Made by a program: the position numbers and the translations under genes
Notes under the pieces: model-generated
Told to the model about the DNA's origin: nothing
Databases searched by the model: none
The model's input: the letters and a program-made list of their open reading frames with translations, nothing else
Origin: Acidobacteriota bacterium
GTDB lineage: Bacteria > Acidobacteriota > UBA6911 > RPQK01 > JADFOI01
DNA length: 7,504 bases
Assembly (NCBI GenBank): GCA_022545645.1
Contig: JACZQQ010000128.1
Span: forward strand, 1-7,504
Direction: 5' to 3'
Shown: positions 1 to 5,292 of the stretch, one piece after another
How the letters are laid out: every line of letters starts with the position of its first letter
How positions within the stretch are numbered: the stretch's first letter is position 1

Positions 1-1
1 G

Positions 2-352
2 CCCAATCTTTTGCAGTCCAAGGCTGCAGCCAATGAAGCTTCCGCGATCAGTGCAATCCGTAACATCGTGACTTCACACATCACTTACTCTGCTACGGTG
101 GGGGCAGGATCGTACGCAGCCGATCTGAACGCCCTCCAGAATGCCAAGCTGATTGACATCGTGTTGGGATCGGGGACCAAGGACGGGTATGAGTTTTCCA
201 GTTCAGGTGGCGCCCTCGCTTTTACCATCAATGCGGGCCCTATCAATGCGGGTTCCACGGGCACTCGCTATTTCTTTTCTGATGAGTCGGGTGTTATCCG
301 CTACAGCACCTCCGGAACCGCTGATAACTCCTCGAGCCCCCTGGGCCAGTAA
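2..352 (+). CDS. Type IV pilin (major-pilin-like), 5' end outside the window
   Basis: This is the body of a type IV prepilin, the subunit of an extracellular pilus fibre assembled from the inner membrane. The frame is open to the window edge and begins PNLLQSKAAANEASAIS, which in this family directly follows the conserved hydrophobic N-terminal helix (prepilin-peptidase site plus the FTLIEL helix). That helix is therefore missing only because the window starts inside the gene; the TTG at 11 is an internal Leu codon, not a start. The rest reads as the usual globular pilin head: AIRNIVTSHITYS, a Gly/Ser-rich middle, then TGTRYFFSDESGVIRYS near the C-terminus, a motif common in PilA-like pilins of Acidobacteria and relatives. 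There are no cysteines, so no C-terminal disulfide loop. The stop is TAA at 350-352. Family assignment is firm; whether it is the major or a minor pilin cannot be told. Confidence 0.88.
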   Translation, partial: PNLLQSKAAANEASAISAIRNIVTSHITYSATVGAGSYAADLNALQNAKLIDIVLGSGTKDGYEFSSSGGALAFTINAGPINAGSTGTRYFFSDESGVIRYSTSGTADNSSSPLGQ

Positions 353-382
353 TCCAGGCGATTTCGGTTCGCACATCTGTAA

Positions 383-405
383 GGGCAGCCCTAAAGGGGT
401 TGCCC
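383..405 (+). terminator. Hairpin after the pilin gene
   Basis: GGGCAGCCC (383-391) pairs with GGGTTGCCC (397-405), one G-T wobble, closed by a tiny loop around TAAAG, about 30 bases after the pilin stop. The stem is strong but no T-run follows on the plus strand, so it may be a transcript-end stabiliser or a weak terminator rather than a classic intrinsic one. It lies between converging genes. Confidence 0.5.
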
Positions 406-470
406 TCACCTGATGTCTCACCAGCCACTTCATCAAGGCCTCAGAACTGTTCCTACCTGATCCAAGCGGG

Positions 471-499
471 GAGTACTACCCCCTTATTTTTGTAGTCTC
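471..499. other. Weak imperfect hairpin between converging genes
   Basis: GAGTACTAC (471-479) pairs with GTAGTCTC (492-499) with one bulged T, around a 12-base loop. It sits between the pilin and the minus-strand gene ending at 575. It could help end transcription of the minus-strand gene, but its function is not evident. Confidence 0.2.
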
Positions 500-574
500 C
501 TACCATTTAGAAGGTATGCAGTTCGGGACAATCCCAAATCCGAAGGCAGAAGAAAATAGTCCTGTTTTAGCGAC

Positions 575-1084
575 TCATCCCTTGTGGGCGGGGAGAGAAA
601 AGGTCCTGGAGAGCCAGGACTTTTCAAAAGGGGTTTCAAACTCACCGGCGCGCAGCTGCCCCAGGTTGCTCAGGAGGGTTTGAAAGACCTGGGTCTCGGA
701 AGTGATTTCTTTCGATTCCATGAGATCCTGAAACTTGAGCTGATCCACCGCCTGAATCTTCCCTTCCTTGTCGCGATAGAAAAGAAGACCGCCCTTGAGA
801 CCGTCCAACCCGTAGATTGTTTTGAAGGTCTTGAAATTGCGCAGGAGACTGTCCATCGAGCAGCCCGAAACCCCCTCCCGGGAGTAAGCGGCCGTCACCA
901 CAAAGTGCCCGGACAGAATCGTGAAGGCTGCTTTCACCGGAGTACCGTGGGAAACCCATTGAGGCAGGAACTCTTCCAATCCTTTCTGGATGGTCTCCTG
1001 TTGTGGCTCGCTTAACTCCTGTTCAAAGCAGTGAACCCACACCCGGGCCTCGTCAGGCAGATCTTGAAACTCACTCAGGTCCAT
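575..1084 (-). CDS. Uncharacterised conserved protein (family often mislabelled 'ABC transporter ATPase')
   Basis: This 169-residue soluble protein matches, from memory of the family, a conserved group best known from Bacteroidetes and widely annotated as 'ABC transporter ATPase'. Matching landmarks are ARVWVHCFEQELS near the N-terminus (about 13-25), QWVSHGTPVKAAFTI (about 42-56), FVVTAAYSREGVSGCSMDSL (about 61-80, the signature SGCS(I/M)DS) and SWLSRTF close to the C-terminus (about 156-162). No Walker A, Walker B or ABC signature is present, so the ATPase label is unsupported; length and motif order fit the small family itself. No signal peptide or membrane helix is seen. The ATG start at 1084 fits the family N-terminus, although only a weak AAGGG lies almost against it. 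It is on the same strand as the M23 gene, 130 bp downstream of it, and may share its transcript. Function is unknown. Confidence 0.8.
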   Translation of the reverse strand: MDLSEFQDLPDEARVWVHCFEQELSEPQQETIQKGLEEFLPQWVSHGTPVKAAFTILSGHFVVTAAYSREGVSGCSMDSLLRNFKTFKTIYGLDGLKGGLLFYRDKEGKIQAVDQLKFQDLMESKEITSETQVFQTLLSNLGQLRAGEFETPFEKSWLSRTFSLPAHKG

Positions 1085-1115
1085 GCCCTTATTTTACACC
1101 AGAATCACGAAACAG

Positions 1116-1121
1116 AGTATA
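1116..1121 (-). promoter_or_regulatory. Possible -10 box for the 575-1084 gene
   Basis: On the minus strand TATACT (5/6 to TATAAT) lies about 31 bases upstream of the ATG at 1084. No good -35 hexamer is found at 16-18 bp; that position falls inside the 26-bp palindrome at 1124-1149. The call rests on the -10 match alone. Confidence 0.25.
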
Positions 1122-1123
1122 CA

Positions 1124-1149
1124 AGCCCGGATGATGCATGGTCCGGGCT
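1124..1149. repeat. 26-bp collapsed palindromic repeat (mini-element A)
   Basis: AGCCCGGA (1124-1131) and TCCGGGCT (1142-1149) are perfect inverted repeats around TGATGCATGG. The whole is a near-perfect copy of a 26-bp palindrome equal to the left and right ends of the longer elements at 3025-3221 and 7256-7436 overlapped on their shared ATGCAT. A second copy lies at 3734-3759 in opposite orientation. It sits between two tandem minus-strand genes. Confidence 0.7.
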
Positions 1150-1214
1150 AGCGACAAATTCCCGGTCGTGATTGTCCCTCTTGCTCAGGTCGGGTCATCT
1201 CCAAGGCTTCCAGG

Positions 1215-1922
1215 TTACTGCCGTAGGTAGGGAAGAGGGTCGACCGGAACTTCACCCCTGCGGATTTCGAAGTGGCAGTGTTCGGTGGTGGCGTTGCCCG
1301 TTTGCCCTACCCGGGCGATGGCCTGGCCGCGGTACACCTGCTGGCCCTTTTGAACCAGCAGTTTTGAGTTGTGAGCGTAGAGGGAGCGCAGCCCGTCGCC
1401 ATGATCCAGGATGACGGTCCTTCCATAGTCGCGCATGGAGGAGCTGAAAAGTACACGGCCGGAGCGTACGGCCAGCACCTCCTGGCCTTTCCTACCGCGG
1501 ATATCCACGCCGGTGTGGCGGTGGCCGTTGCGGCGTTCCCCGAAGTAGGAAAGAATCTCACCTCCTGGAACGGGCCAGGACCAGGTTAGGGCTCGAGCTC
1601 CTGGGACGAAAATCCTTTGGTCGACGTACAATTCGTCAGGCTTGTTGAGGTGATTGACCCGGATGAGCTCCTCGATAGGCACGCCGTAATGTCGGGAGAT
1701 CCAGTACAGGGTTTGCCCCGGTTCTACGATGTGAAAGAGGCCGGCACTCCCCTCCTCGTCTGTGGAATCTGGCTGTGGGGTACTGGCCTCGATGGGAGGA
1801 CGGATATCGGGAGGAGGTTGAGATCGACCGCAACCGGCTAGACCCAGAGACAAGGCCAGAGGGGCGAGCCAGAGGATTGTGCTTTGACCCAAACAAGATT
1901 TAGCGACTTTCACAGCAAACAC
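1215..1922 (-). CDS. LysM + M23 metallopeptidase lipoprotein (NlpD/EnvC-like murein hydrolase)
   Basis: This is a predicted outer-membrane-anchored cell-wall endopeptidase or amidase activator. Residues about 15-31 form a lipoprotein signal ending in the lipobox LAGC (Cys31), followed by a Pro-rich linker. A LysM peptidoglycan-binding module spans about 64-108 (HIVEPGQTLYWISRHYGV to IFVPG). An M23/LytM domain follows (about 115-231) with the zinc motif HTGVD (His136, Asp140), the LYAH His184 and the HxH pair His215/His217 in TTEHCHFEI. All expected catalytic positions are present, so it should be an active hydrolase rather than a degenerate EnvC-type activator, although NlpD-like proteins vary. 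At 235 residues it is a compact family member. The start is uncertain: the GTG at 1922 has no close ribosome site, and an AGGAGG (minus strand, 1945-1950) lies 22 bases away. A second GTG three codons in gives a more typical signal start (MKVAKS). Confidence 0.9.
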   Translation of the reverse strand: MFAVKVAKSCLGQSTILWLAPLALSLGLAGCGRSQPPPDIRPPIEASTPQPDSTDEEGSAGLFHIVEPGQTLYWISRHYGVPIEELIRVNHLNKPDELYVDQRIFVPGARALTWSWPVPGGEILSYFGERRNGHRHTGVDIRGRKGQEVLAVRSGRVLFSSSMRDYGRTVILDHGDGLRSLYAHNSKLLVQKGQQVYRGQAIARVGQTGNATTEHCHFEIRRGEVPVDPLPYLRQ

Positions 1923-2255
1923 TAGGATATCAAGGGATGGTGCGCCTCCTTACTTCTCGATAAGAGTGTTATTGAAGTTAAAGGTTTCATTTTCAGTGGT
2001 TTAAATAGTGTTAGAGGTTCCAGCGTCCCGGCTTGGGACCCTCTCCAGGGGTGGTACATCCTGATTTATGAATAAAATATGCGTCACCCGTCTGTGTTAA
2101 AAGACATCGCCCTAGAAGGCACAAGCTGATCGGCGGTTGTTGTTAGCCCGGATTATTCATAGGCTGTCGTCGCGCAACGCAGTCCGGGCGGATGATCCCG
2201 CCGTTGCAGCAGACTGTGTGGCAATAGTCCAGGCTCTAGAGAGGGAGGTACTCGC
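1923..2255. other. Gene-free stretch between divergent genes
   Basis: This intergenic stretch should hold the promoter of the minus-strand M23 gene. The minus-strand pair CTGAAA / AATAAC with a 17-bp spacer is only a weak candidate. A hairpin at 2013-2044 has AGAGG pairing with CCTCT outside and GTCCC with GGGAC inside, with a 7-base bulge. From 2144 onward it is the left end of the repeat-bounded unit described separately. No further gene is seen. Confidence 0.4.
2243..2249 (+). promoter_or_regulatory. Ribosome binding site GGGAGGT of the HTH gene
   Basis: GGGAGGT lies 6 bases before the ATG at 2256. It supports translation of this very short gene and fixes its start over the longer overlapping frame that begins at 2137. 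Confidence 0.6.
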
Positions 2256-2444
2256 ATGGCCGTTCTATGGGATGCATCGAGGGAGCTACTTACTGTTGAG
2301 GAAGCCGCTAAATATTTAGGAGTGAAACAGAGTGCAATTTATACCTGGGCTTGGAGAAAAACCATCCCCAGCGTGAGAATGGATTTTCGTCTTCTCTTTG
2401 ACCGAGACGACTTGGACAAGTTACGTGGTGAATCCCTGAGTTAG
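2256..2444 (+). CDS. Excisionase-family small helix-turn-helix DNA-binding protein
   Basis: This 62-residue protein is almost entirely one winged HTH of the excisionase/HTH_17 (MerR-like) type. LLTVEEAAKYLGVKQSAIYT (about 11-30) is the helix-turn-helix, with the usual Thr-x-Glu-Glu-Ala-Ala start and LGV turn. WAWRKTIPSVRMDFRLLF (about 31-48) is the wing, and DRDDLDKL closes the domain. Relatives act as recombination directionality factors for integrases or as small regulators; no integrase is visible here. The start at 2256 has a good GGGAGGT 6 bases upstream. The gene lies inside a 387-bp unit bounded by inverted repeats, and its TAG stop falls within GTTAGCCAGGA (2440-2450), an 11-bp sequence repeated exactly at 2526-2536 next to the right boundary. 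DNA-binding type is confident; an excision role is inference, and it could equally be an orphan regulator. Confidence 0.78.
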   Translation: MAVLWDASRELLTVEEAAKYLGVKQSAIYTWAWRKTIPSVRMDFRLLFDRDDLDKLRGESLS

Positions 2445-2450
2445 CCAGGA
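2430..2450 (+). repeat. 21-bp direct repeat, copy 1
   Basis: The sequence starts GAATCCCTGA and ends TAGCCAGGA, covering the stop of the HTH gene. It matches 3013-3033 at 18 of 21 positions. Its last 11 bases, GTTAGCCAGGA, recur exactly at 2526-2536. Confidence 0.5.
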
Positions 2451-2525
2451 CTCCCCGAACTGTCGATCGCGTCGCGGAACCTAGTCAGGTCGTCCCTTCG
2501 TGACCAGAACCTATGCATGATCCGG

Positions 2526-2536
2526 GTTAGCCAGGA
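2526..2536 (+). repeat. 11-bp direct repeat flanking the right end of element B
   Basis: GTTAGCCAGGA is identical to 2440-2450, 86 bp upstream. The pair brackets the right-end segment of element B and could be a target duplication or a degenerate second left end. Confidence 0.4.
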
Positions 2537-2676
2537 TCCTGCCCCAAGTCATTTCTACCGCCAACTCCGTAGAGTCGCCAAAAAACGGCAAAACAGGGTG
2601 TGTGAGCGCCATCACAACACTCTCTCCAGACGTTGGTTATTCTGAACCTCGAAAGTCAGTCAGTTTGGAGGCAATC

Positions 2677-3009
2677 ATGAAAAATATCTTTCTCGTATCA
2701 GGTTTGCTGTCCGGTGGCCTGGGTTTTGTAATCTTTTTCAGCTCCCGAGCCACCCAGGAAATCGAGGGCTTGATGTTGTTCTTGATCGGAACCGTGTTCT
2801 TGAGCGTTAGGGTCATCATGGACACCATCGCCAGTGCTCAAGGTGAAACGAACGTATTGTTGAAGGAACTCGTGGAGGCTTCCCGCCAACGCCGCCAACT
2901 CGTTCAAGAGGAAACCACAGGATCCAAGGCTAAAGTGCCCGATGCATCAAAGGCCGAACCAGCTGCTGCAACACAGGACGAATCGCAGACCGAAACACAG
3001 GTCGCGTAA
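2677..3009 (+). CDS. Small inner-membrane protein, two helices and a cytoplasmic charged tail
   Basis: This 110-residue protein is not recognised as a named family. Two membrane segments are clear: about 3-22 (IFLVSGLLSGGLGFVIFFSS) and about 30-48 (EGLMLFLIGTVFLSVRVIM). A helical, probably coiled-coil part follows (about 55-80, NVLLKELVEASRQRRQLVQ), then a low-complexity tail rich in Ala, Glu, Gln, Thr and Lys. The short loop between the helices suggests a hairpin with both ends in the cytoplasm. A longer frame begins with GTG at 2602, but ATG 2677 is preferred: TTGGAGG (2665-2671) lies 5 bases upstream, and the extra 25 residues look unlike a membrane-protein N-terminus. It follows the HTH gene on the same strand, separated by element ends, and element C begins 16 bases after its stop, so element C may form the 3' end of its transcript. 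Confidence 0.7.
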   Translation: MKNIFLVSGLLSGGLGFVIFFSSRATQEIEGLMLFLIGTVFLSVRVIMDTIASAQGETNVLLKELVEASRQRRQLVQEETTGSKAKVPDASKAEPAAATQDESQTETQVA

Positions 3010-3012
3010 GCC

Positions 3013-3033
3013 GAATCCCTGACCTAGCCCGGA
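3013..3033 (+). repeat. 21-bp direct repeat, copy 2, leading into element C
   Basis: GAATCCCTGA then CC then TAGCCCGGA matches 2430-2450 with three mismatches. Ten of the matching bases lie outside the recognised element end, so the shared flank may be an insertion-site preference or part of the element. Confidence 0.45.
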
Positions 3034-3221
3034 TTATTCATTAGTTCTTTACTGCACCGCCGCAATCATCCGGCGTGCTGCACCGACTGCGTGACCCGCA
3101 AACGGGTACCCCCGACCCGCAACGGGTGCCCTCGAGCGTGGGGGGTACCCGCTTGCGGGTCGCGCACTCAGGTCGGCGCTTTCTTTGCTTCGTGACGAGA
3201 ACCTATGCATAATCCGGGCTT
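3025..3221. mobile_element. MITE/REP-like palindromic element C, about 196 bp
   Basis: The ends are TAGCCCGGATTATTCAT (3025-3041) and CTATGCATAATCCGGGCT (3203-3220). The centre is a long hairpin: 3089-3113 pairs with 3141-3165 at 23 of 25 positions (key parts GACCCGCAA and CGGGTACCCCC). The loop (3114-3133) contains a second, direct copy of the arm, GACCCGCAACGGGTGCCC. The subterminal 3187-3212 is identical over 26 bp to 7402-7427 of element D. There is no ORF of note inside. It lies between converging genes and could act as a bidirectional transcript end. Confidence 0.7.
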
Positions 3222-3278
3222 GCAGTAGCTTTCCTGCTTGGTCCAGAGCAAAACAAATAAGAGCCGGGTGCCGGGAAG

Positions 3279-3530
3279 CTAGTGCGAGAGTCTTCGAATG
3301 GCGTGAGCCAGTTCGTGCCATCTCCTGGTAAGTTGAGGAGTGTCCGTCTGATCTTGAGACGGATTGTCGAACCGCTGATAGAGCTCAAGTGAAGTCTTGG
3401 CCAGCTCCTCAACCTTCTCGCGAAGTTTCCGGTCACGCTGTTCCTTTTTGATCCTGTCCATGGTGAGCAGGGTTGCTGCTGAGAGCAGCGCTCTTGAGCC
3501 TGTTCTTCTTCGATCGGTGTGACGTGACAT
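3279..3530 (-). CDS. Doubtful small basic helical protein
   Basis: This hypothetical protein of up to 83 residues is not recognised. From about residue 24 (MDRIKKEQRDRKLREKVEEL) it is strongly charged and helical, followed by AKTSLELYQRF, a DQTDTPQ linker and RRWHELAHAIRRLSH at the end. That pattern of charges looks like real protein rather than noise. Start choice is open: ATG 3530, ATG 3461 (60 residues) or a TTG-type start further up all lack a convincing ribosome site. ATG 3530 is taken because the frame stays clean; the helical core is the only part with protein-like character. It lies alone between element C and mini-element E. It may be a remnant or a false gene. Confidence 0.35.
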   Translation of the reverse strand: MSRHTDRRRTGSRALLSAATLLTMDRIKKEQRDRKLREKVEELAKTSLELYQRFDNPSQDQTDTPQLTRRWHELAHAIRRLSH

Positions 3531-3646
3531 ACCGGCTCTACAGCACGTTCTGTACCAGAAATGGAAATTTGGAGCTATCTTACTCAGCTGACTTAAGTTA
3601 CGAATGTTTTCCAGGCAGTTCGAGAATCGAATCGAAGAGGGGAGAA

Positions 3647-3679
3647 GCCTGAATTCTGACACAAAAGGTCATTTCAGGC
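3647..3679. other. Two-part hairpin upstream of the small ORF
   Basis: GCCTGAA (3647-3653) pairs with TTCAGGC (3673-3679). Inside it TGAC (3657-3660) pairs with GTCA (3668-3671) around a 7-base loop. It lies more than 100 bases upstream of the doubtful minus-strand gene ending at 3279. No T-run follows on either strand, so a terminator is not supported; a protein-binding or leader structure is possible. Confidence 0.3.
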
Positions 3680-3733
3680 CGGGATTTGTCCATTTGCGTC
3701 AAACTTAATGATCGCTCTCGCATACCAGTCTCG

Positions 3734-3759
3734 AGCCTGGACGATGCATCATCCGGGCT
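3734..3759. repeat. 26-bp collapsed palindromic repeat (mini-element E)
   Basis: AGCCTGGA (3734-3741) and TCCGGGCT (3752-3759) are inverted repeats with one G-T wobble, around CGATGCATCA. Read on the minus strand, its first 16 bases AGCCCGGATGATGCAT equal those of the copy at 1124, so the two are the same element in opposite orientation. It lies about 55 bp past the stop of the minus-strand gene 3814-4722. Confidence 0.65.
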
Positions 3760-3813
3760 AAAGACCAGTATCTCTTTTGAGGTCGTGTCTATGATCTGTG
3801 TAAACGACTGTTT

Positions 3814-4722
3814 TTAAAGGCTCTTAACGGAAACCGCGATCTGGAGGCAGGCTGTGCACCTGGATTGACCGATTTGATCCGTGGTGAATTTCTCCCCGCA
3901 CTGCTCGCAACGTCCGATCAGCTCCATGATCTTGATATTATCCAGGCCGCGATGGATTTCGGGGGATTGAAGGGGACCGAGACCGGTTTTCACCAACGAA
4001 GCGGGGGGATCGGATAAGCCGCTTAGAACGGAGGTGCCCAGTCGTACAGCTTCAGCGGCGAGCTGTTTTTTCACTTCCTCCAGTTCGGCTTCTCTTCTCC
4101 GGAACTGCCGGTTCAACTCCAGCGCTCGTTCGGTATCCACTCCACTGACTCTCTTTAAGTCGGCTTCCAGCTCTTCCTTGGCCGTTTTGAGGGTCAACAC
4201 GGACGCTTGAAGTTCTCGGTAGGGGGCCAGTTGGGCAGTGACATCTGCTTCCGGGATGATGTCGGTCCAGTTGGAGATGGCATTCAGAGCTTCTTCCTGG
4301 AGGGTGGCGAGTCTCTGAATCTCCTCTTCCAGCCAGGTATTGACGATGTCCCCGGTGACACCCGTTTTCCGTCGATCCAGATAAGTGGTGACACGCCCCT
4401 GGCAGGCATTGAGATTCCTCCAGAGGAGCTTCAGACTCCGTATCGCCGATTTTCCCTTGTCCACGAGGACGCTCCGTCCTGTCAATCGAATCCGCCGGTC
4501 CCAGATCACTGCTCCCAGGATCCCGGCTGCTACCGAGGTCCCCAAAGTGAAAATCGCTGCCAGCAGAAGGCCGTCGTGTTGGTTGATGGCGACCCAACCC
4601 AAGATAACGGTACTGATCGAGACCACCAGGGTAGCCGGGCTGACGACCGCTTTAGAGACGACACGCCATTCCTCGTTCCAATCTTCCCAGAAGTCGCTAA
4701 AAGACTCTTTTTGATTTGACAT
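3814..4722 (-). CDS. Membrane-anchored coiled-coil protein with C-terminal zinc ribbon
   Basis: This 302-residue protein is not recognised as a named family. A charged aromatic N-terminus (FSDFWEDWNEEWR, about 8-20) precedes two closely spaced membrane helices, about 29-47 (PATLVVSISTVILGWVAI) and 51-73 (GLLLAAIFTLGTSVAAGILG). A long soluble part follows, helical throughout. Its heptad-rich region at about 176-226 (KTAKEELEADLKRV and NRQFRRREAELEEVKKQLAA) is a clear coiled coil. The end carries a four-cysteine zinc finger, RCEQCGEKF to SRCTACLQ (Cys272, 275, 289, 292). This arrangement suggests a cytoplasm-facing sensor or scaffold anchored at the inner membrane; that is inference. ATG 4722 has only CAGG directly before it, so the start is moderately sure. 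It is transcribed away from the PilZ gene across a 103-bp gap that must hold both promoters; the minus-strand TATGCT at 4733-4738 is a possible -10. Confidence 0.75.
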   Translation of the reverse strand: MSNQKESFSDFWEDWNEEWRVVSKAVVSPATLVVSISTVILGWVAINQHDGLLLAAIFTLGTSVAAGILGAVIWDRRIRLTGRSVLVDKGKSAIRSLKLLWRNLNACQGRVTTYLDRRKTGVTGDIVNTWLEEEIQRLATLQEEALNAISNWTDIIPEADVTAQLAPYRELQASVLTLKTAKEELEADLKRVSGVDTERALELNRQFRRREAELEEVKKQLAAEAVRLGTSVLSGLSDPPASLVKTGLGPLQSPEIHRGLDNIKIMELIGRCEQCGEKFTTDQIGQSRCTACLQIAVSVKSL

Positions 4723-4825
4723 CCTGTGAAATTAGCATAGGGCTCTGTCTGGTTCGGAGCTTTCCGGGAACTCACGATCGGGCAGATCCCTTAACTGCAG
4801 CGGAATATGAGATCATGGTAAAGAC

Positions 4826-5176
4826 ATGGACACTCAGGAAAATCGCCGATTTCGACGCTTGAGAGCTTCCATTCCCTGTTCGGTTGCTTGGGAAAAGGAG
4901 GTGTTCCCGGCAGAAGTGACGAATCTCTCCCATGGAGGAGCTCTGATCATGCGTGCAGGCCGTCTCCCCGGAGAAGGCGCTGAGGTCGTTGTGGTGTTGC
5001 AGGTGAGCCAGGAAGAGATCCGTTTTCGGGCGCAAGTGAGGCAGATCACTGAAAACGATCAGCCGGCTTCCTTTGGCATTGAGTTCAGGGAAACCACCCA
5101 GGAAATCGAGTCCAAATTGATCCGACTGATGGACATCCTGTACCCAAGTGATGAGGAAAAAGAGTCCGAAGGTTAA
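4826..5176 (+). CDS. PilZ-domain c-di-GMP receptor protein
   Basis: This single-domain PilZ protein of 116 residues is predicted to bind cyclic di-GMP in the cytoplasm and modulate motility, pili or exopolysaccharide. The two ligand motifs are present: the arginine motif RRFRRLR (residues 7-13, fitting RxxxR) and NLSHGG (33-38, fitting (D/N)xSxxG). The beta-barrel strands continue through AEVVVVLQVS and IRFRAQVRQI to FGIEFRE, and a C-terminal helix (SKLIRLMDILY) is typical. There is no attached output domain, as in many short PilZ adaptors. Other ATGs at 4807 and 4815 are out of frame, and the ribosome site is weak (GGTAAAG). The divergent neighbour is the zinc-ribbon membrane protein, and a small plus-strand gene follows after 166 bp. 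A link to the pilin at the window start is possible but not shown. Confidence 0.88.
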   Translation: MDTQENRRFRRLRASIPCSVAWEKEVFPAEVTNLSHGGALIMRAGRLPGEGAEVVVVLQVSQEEIRFRAQVRQITENDQPASFGIEFRETTQEIESKLIRLMDILYPSDEEKESEG

Positions 5177-5255
5177 TCCTCTATTCTCTCTAAGAAAACC
5201 TCTTTCCCTTATTCTCCGCCTATAAACCATTAATAAATTTAGGTTTAGCAGGTTT

Positions 5256-5261
5256 TTGACA
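5256..5261 (+). promoter_or_regulatory. TTGACA box upstream of the 87-residue gene
   Basis: A perfect -35-like TTGACA lies in an AT-rich tract 82 bases before the start at 5343. No -10 is found at 16-18 bp; the nearest candidates, CATCTA (5282-5287) and TAATAT (5286-5291), give spacers of 20 and 24. A promoter is plausible here but not defined. Confidence 0.25.
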
Positions 5262-5292
5262 GTATTTCGTCACACATAGGGCATCTAATATT

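Larger units (their letters stand above)
2144..2530. mobile_element. Repeat-bounded 387-bp unit enclosing an excisionase-like gene (element B)
   Basis: The left boundary TAGCCCGGATTATTCAT (2144-2160) and the right boundary CTATGCATGATCCGGGTTAG (2511-2530) are inverted copies of the end shared with the other elements of the window. The right 36 bp (2495-2530) also match the subterminal box CTTCGTGACGAGAACCT of elements C and D with a single change (GACC for GACG). Just inside the left end a nested hairpin is visible: GCAAC (2174-2178) with GTTGC (2203-2207), and GGCGG (2187-2191) with CCGCC (2198-2202). The only gene inside is the HTH ORF at 2256-2444. There is no transposase, so mobility would need factors supplied elsewhere. 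The alternative is two independent partial elements, a left half ending near 2210 and a 90-bp one from 2441, flanking the gene by chance. Confidence 0.45.

Noticed and set aside
11..13. TTG as the start of the pilin gene
   Set aside because: The frame is open to the window edge and the preceding residues PNL belong to the conserved post-helix segment of pilins, so the gene continues upstream.
584..1015. Open frame of 143 codons on the plus strand
   Set aside because: It lies wholly opposite the conserved minus-strand protein at 575-1084 and has no family-like motif.
575..1084. ABC transporter ATPase function
   Set aside because: No Walker A, Walker B or LSGGQ-type motif is present, and the protein is far too short for a nucleotide-binding domain.
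2013..2044. Intrinsic terminator
   Set aside because: The hairpin has a 7-base bulge and no T-run on either side. It sits upstream of the divergent genes rather than after one.
2137..2319. Small plus-strand gene overlapping the HTH gene
   Set aside because: It runs through the element's inverted-repeat end, shares most of its length with the HTH gene in another frame and has no ribosome site.
2602..2676. GTG 2602 as start of the small membrane protein
   Set aside because: ATG 2677 has TTGGAGG at ideal spacing and begins directly at the first membrane helix; the extra 25 residues add nothing recognisable.
3093..3132. Possible CRISPR array from the repeated GACCCGC units
   Set aside because: There are only two abutting direct copies and one inverted copy, with no unique spacers. 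The units belong to a hairpin core.
4207..4719. Open frame of 170 codons on the plus strand
   Set aside because: It is antisense to the zinc-ribbon membrane protein, with no ribosome site or protein-like pattern.
4772..5230. Open frame of 152 codons on the minus strand
   Set aside because: It overlaps the PilZ gene on the other strand, and the PilZ motifs are clear.
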